Origin: a bacterium
GTDB taxonomy: Bacteria; Patescibacteriota; Andersenbacteria; UBA10190; CAIZMI01
Direction of reading: 5' to 3'
Length of the DNA: 33,870 nt
Assembly (NCBI GenBank): GCA_030647555.1
Contig: JAUSJG010000029.1
Location: 1 to 33,870 of the forward strand
Part shown: in pieces, positions 31,995-33,870 of the stretch
Layout: each line of letters opens with the position of its first letter
Position numbering within the stretch: position 1 is the stretch's first letter
Position numbers and translations under genes: made by a program
Notes under the pieces: model-generated
The model's input: the letters and a program-made list of their open reading frames with translations, nothing else
Told to the model about the DNA's origin: nothing
The model's database searches: none

Positions 31995-32246
31995 TTAATA
32001 ATCTTCTTCCGTATCACTCCGACAAACAAACGAAATGCTGAGTGCTTTCATTGTTTCTAAAATTTCCTCGGTGGGTATCATAAAAGAGAGTATACCAGAT
32101 TTGATAAGAATTTCTCGCCCTTTCGTCCGCTTTTCCATACCAAAAAAGACACGTGCACATTCAAAAAATGGTGATTCACTCGCGGAAGCCAAGCAGTTGT
32201 GTTGTGATATAGAAGATGCTCCGAAAATTTGCGTCTCTTGTCGCAA
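31995..32246 (-). CDS. Small ORF whose 5' part lies in repeat sequence
   Basis: The 83-codon frame begins inside the structured tail at 32208. It includes a half copy of the GGAAGCCAAGCAGTTG hairpin word at 32183-32199. The C-terminal segment (about 30-83, VFFGMEKRTKGREILIKSGILSFMI...) looks coding and could start at ATG 32138. It may be the end of a gene truncated by the tail insertion, or a small independent gene leading the nucleotidyltransferase. No family is recognised. Confidence 0.45.
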   Translation of the reverse strand: MRQETQIFGASSISQHNCLASASESPFFECARVFFGMEKRTKGREILIKSGILSFMIPTEEILETMKALSISFVCRSDTEEDY

Positions 32247-32481
32247 ATTCTCTTGCTCTGCCGTGCGGTTTATTGCAAATAACCCGCACGCCAGAGTTCT
32301 TCAATCTTTGTGCAAACACGTTTTTACGTTCCGTAAAAATCATGTTTGTGTACATTAATAATTGTTTTGCTAAGCAAAACTCATTTCGAGAGTTCTTCGA
32401 TTCTTGTGCAAAATGACCAAACTGGATGTTTGGTCATTTTGTGTACATTGTATGGTTTCGCAAAGCGAAACAAATCTCGAG
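32208..32481 (-). repeat. Structured tail element, copy 2
   Basis: The reverse complement matches 14332-14606 along its length. The first and third hairpins are identical. The second differs: AAAATGACCAAAC/GTTTGGTCATTTT (32410-32440) replaces AAAACGACTGCAC/GTGCAGTCGTTTT, with four changed pairs, each compensated. The distal end TATAGAAGATGCTCC is shared. It continues directly from module L2. Confidence 0.8.
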
Positions 32482-32608
32482 AGACTCGGCCTCGAAACTT
32501 GAAATGATTTTCAAGTTTCTGGCCACCGGAAATCGGTTTCGCTTAAGCGAAACATCGATTTCCGTTCGAGTCTCTCACGGAAGCCAAGCAGTTGGCTTCC
32601 TCGTGCCC
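32479..32608 (-). repeat. tRNA-linked structured module L2
   Basis: On the minus strand it starts with GGGCACG (the 5' acceptor strand of tRNA-Leu). The hairpin GGAAGCCAA/TTGGCTTCC with its AACTGCTT loop follows, then GAGAGACTCGAA. Next come a CGGAAATCGATGTTTCGC hairpin, GGTGGCCAG, an AAACTTGAAA/TTTCAAGTTT hairpin and GAGGCC, ending in GAGTCTCTC. The 3' acceptor strand is lost where the tail begins. Confidence 0.75.
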
Positions 32609-32615
32609 TACCAAT

Positions 32616-32648
32616 AAAAAACATCAGACCTTCGGTCTGATGTTTTTT
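32616..32648. terminator. Symmetrical terminator between modules L1 and L2
   Basis: AAAAAACATCAGACC and its exact complement around a 3-nt loop, with T runs on both strands. It directly follows module L1. Confidence 0.75.
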
Positions 32649-32649
32649 A

Positions 32650-32802
32650 GCACGGAGAGACTCGGTCACGAATAAATTTCCTGACGGAAATTTTTCGCGA
32701 CCCCCGCTCGCGGTTTTTGCCTTGCCCCGTTGGGGCAAACAAAAACATCGCTGCGCGTTTCGAGTCTCTCACGGAAGCCAAGCAGTTGGCTTCCTCGTGC
32801 CC
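32650..32802 (-). repeat. tRNA-linked structured module L1
   Basis: Starts GGGCACG and ends CGTGC, copying the tRNA-Leu acceptor, so the unit closes like a tRNA. Inside are the same GGAAGCCAA/TTGGCTTCC hairpin as L2, then GAGAGACTCG/CGAGTCTCTC, copied from the T-arm. This second stem encloses a TTTGCCCC/GGGGCAA hairpin and a GAAAAATTTCC/GGAAATTTATTC hairpin. The GTGGCCAG word is not retained here. Confidence 0.75.
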
Positions 32803-32805
32803 TAC

Positions 32806-32908
32806 TACTGATATTTTCACATTAACTTAACTTTTTTGTGCCTATTACGAGCTTATATTAGCCATAATTGGGGGCAATAAACATTAAGCTAATGTGAAAA
32901 TATCAGTA
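32806..32908. repeat. 19-bp perfect inverted repeat enclosing 65 bp
   Basis: TACTGATATTTTCACATTA (32806-32824) and its exact complement (32890-32908) bound the element; pairing continues inward with one mismatch (ACTTAA/TTAAGC). It has no reading frame. It lies between the tRNA-Leu terminator and module L1 and has a TIR-like plan, but shares no end sequence with the 179-bp element. Confidence 0.7.
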
Positions 32909-32947
32909 ATATAAAACATCCGGCTCGCGGCCGGATATTTTATATTA
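32907..32947 (-). terminator. Hairpin terminator after tRNA-Leu
   Basis: TAATATAAAA-ATCCGGC pairs with GCCGGAT-TTTTATATTA apart from one mismatch. The base of the stem repeats the TAATATAAAA of the tRNA-Arg(TCG) terminator. Confidence 0.65.
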
Positions 32948-32949
32948 AG

Positions 32950-33030
32950 TGGGCACGGAGAGACTCGAACTCTCACGACTTGCGTCACATGGTCCTAAGC
33001 CATGCGCGTATACCATTCCGCCACGTGCCC
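32950..33030 (-). tRNA. tRNA-Leu (anticodon TAG)
   Basis: Eighty-one nt fold as a class II tRNA. The acceptor is GGGCACG/CGTGCCC with discriminator A, and the anticodon stem CATGG/CCATG holds loop CTTAGGA (TAG). A GAC-GCAA-GTC variable arm and T-loop TTCGAGT complete it. It decodes CUN codons. CCA is not encoded. Modules L1 and L2 copy its acceptor and T-arm. Confidence 0.95.
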
Positions 33031-33067
33031 TTAAACGATAACCAAATTGTGCCCTTAAATTAAATTA

Positions 33068-33096
33068 TTGACAAGATAAATAATATATGCTAAAAA
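33068..33096 (+). promoter_or_regulatory. Promoter of the secreted-protein gene
   Basis: TTGACA (33068-33073), a 17-nt spacer and TAAAAA (33091-33096). The leader of about 50 nt ends in the AAGGAG site. Confidence 0.55.
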
Positions 33097-33152
33097 AAGA
33101 GCACGTAACGAGTCCTTTTTCACCCAACGGTCAAACTCAGAAGGAGTTAATC

Positions 33153-33731
33153 ATGACCAAGATCTGTGTCCTGTTGGTTCTATTTTTCGGTTTCAATACG
33201 GAGATGTTCGCGGCCCAACACGGTGGCGGACACGGCCACAGACACGGCGGAGGAGGACACCACGGCGGTGGCGCACATTTCAATGCGCCACGGAGTGCCC
33301 ATCGGCCAAGCATGAACCATAGCAGTGTTCACATGAACGCACCACGCGTTGCACCACGCGTTATGGTTCATCACGCTCCGCGACCCAGTGTGCATGTCAA
33401 CACGCCACGACCGCAGACCTACTCGTACCGTCAACCTCACTACGTTCCGGCTCCCCGACCGCATTACCCGCCGGTAAGATCGTACGCCAGGCCGTACAAT
33501 ACCAACCACTTTCACGGCGGTTATGGCGGTTACAGCTACGGCGGATACGGAGTTGGACTGGCCACATCCATTGTGGATAGCGTCCTGTCCCAGCGGTATT
33601 ATTCCGCGCCTCCACGCTGCGTTCATGGGACCACGCAGGTTTGGTCTGAAGAATATGGAGTCTGGCTCTGCCCAACGTGCGGACAACCGGTTCCACCCCC
33701 ACCAACCCGCGTGCACTACTACGAGCCGTAG
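33153..33731 (+). CDS. Secreted His/Gly/Pro-rich protein with C-terminal Cys motif
   Basis: The ATG at 33153 has AAGGAG 6-7 nt upstream; the 22 extra codons before it are not supported. Residues 1-20 form a signal peptide (MTKICVLLVLFFGFNTEMFA), with cleavage likely before AQHGGG. A His/Gly tract (HGGGHGHRHGGGGHH, about 22-38) is followed by His-Pro-Arg repeats and a Gly/Tyr segment. Near the C-terminus Cys-x2-Cys (CPTC), with another Cys about 20 residues earlier, may bind zinc. Metal binding outside the cell is plausible, but the role is unknown. The stop abuts a perfect palindrome. Confidence 0.78.
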   Translation: MTKICVLLVLFFGFNTEMFAAQHGGGHGHRHGGGGHHGGGAHFNAPRSAHRPSMNHSSVHMNAPRVAPRVMVHHAPRPSVHVNTPRPQTYSYRQPHYVPAPRPHYPPVRSYARPYNTNHFHGGYGGYSYGGYGVGLATSIVDSVLSQRYYSAPPRCVHGTTQVWSEEYGVWLCPTCGQPVPPPPTRVHYYEP

Positions 33732-33870
33732 CGCACGGAAAAAAAGAAGCTCGACCCACCCGGCGTTCACCACGAACGCCTTTTTTTTGTTTTCTTTCGC
33801 GAAAGAAAACAAAAAAAAGGCGTTCGTGGTGAACGCCGGGTGGGTCGAGCTTCTTTTTTTCCGTGCGCTA
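33729..33870. repeat. 142-bp perfect palindrome ending at the last base
   Basis: The 71 bases from 33729 (starting with the stop codon TAG) are repeated in exact reverse complement from 33800 to 33870, with no spacer. The left half contains the natural terminator at 33762. The mirror ends with the window, suggesting either a fold-back assembly or amplification artefact at a contig end, or a true inverted repeat continuing outside. Confidence 0.9.
33762..33788 (+). terminator. Terminator of the secreted-protein gene
   Basis: GGCGTTC/GAACGCC with a 5-nt loop followed by eight T. It is 31 nt after the stop and lies in the left arm of the palindrome. Confidence 0.85.

Noticed and set aside
32479-32802. 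Integron attC array
   Set aside because: Single-stranded hairpins suggest it, but the R-box consensus, gene cassettes and an integrase are absent.
33180-33812. 210-codon minus-strand frame
   Set aside because: It is antisense to the secreted protein and extends into the terminal palindrome.

Overview
The window looks like part of a Patescibacteria (Candidate Phyla Radiation) genome. Supporting signs are compact genes, small hypothetical membrane proteins, a CDP-archaeol-synthase-like protein in a bacterial context, a Bro-N/DinD-like gene of a type I associate with CPR genomes, AT-rich 'caattttcaatt' inverted repeats between genes, and stand-alone small zinc proteins. TGA serves as a normal stop (for example the ATGA overlap at 4418), so there is no sign of the UGA-glycine code. 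I cannot name the lineage more closely.

Layout. 1-2100: a repeat copy, then a large membrane-anchored Pro/Ser-rich protein. 2300-5560: a two-helix peptide, a CarS-like enzyme, an alpha/beta-hydrolase esterase and a GT4 glycosyltransferase, a plausible envelope-lipid group. 5570-6620: a multi-branched hairpin region and two Cys-pair proteins. 6930-12930: RecG, a membrane hypothetical, a DUF3800 protein, an MFS transporter and a Bro-N/DinD-like gene split by a 179-bp inverted-repeat element. 13040-14610: three tRNA genes (Arg-TCG, His-GTG, Arg-TCT) among structured repeats. 14630-15910: a cytosolic histidine kinase and a lone receiver. 16170-18430: very small genes with strong Shine-Dalgarno sites. 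19180-22390: ComM/YifB, small proteins, LspA, a DksA/TraR-type protein. 22580-24100: mostly non-coding. 24100-30350: an ORF with a repeat-derived N-terminus, a large membrane protein, PNPase, S15 and a small hypothetical. 30500-32250: a glycosyltransferase-like protein, a nucleotidyltransferase and a small ORF. 32210-33030: tRNA-Leu with a second structured array. 33150 to the end: a secreted His/Gly-rich protein, then a perfect 142-bp palindrome reaching the last base.

The strongest candidate for something undescribed is the family of structured modules tied to tRNA genes. Next to tRNA-Arg(TCT), tRNA-Arg(TCG) and tRNA-Leu(TAG) lie 100-150-nt units whose outer ends copy part of the neighbouring tRNA. 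They enclose hairpins with variable but paired stems, a recurrent AACTGCTT loop and a shared GTGGCCAG...GAGGCC frame. Two of the three loci also carry a related tail of about 270 nt, in opposite orientations, in which substitutions in one hairpin arm are matched in the other. No recombinase or reverse transcriptase is present, so the units are either non-autonomous mobile DNA or tRNA-linked RNA elements.

Other notable structure: a separate repeat core at 1-84 and 12227-12310 whose hairpin is kept by G-U pairs in plus-strand RNA; dispersed GGTCGGAC...GTCCGACC palindromes; a branched fold at 5571-5782; and several reading frames extended or broken by repeats. All calls come from reading the sequence; no database search was run.
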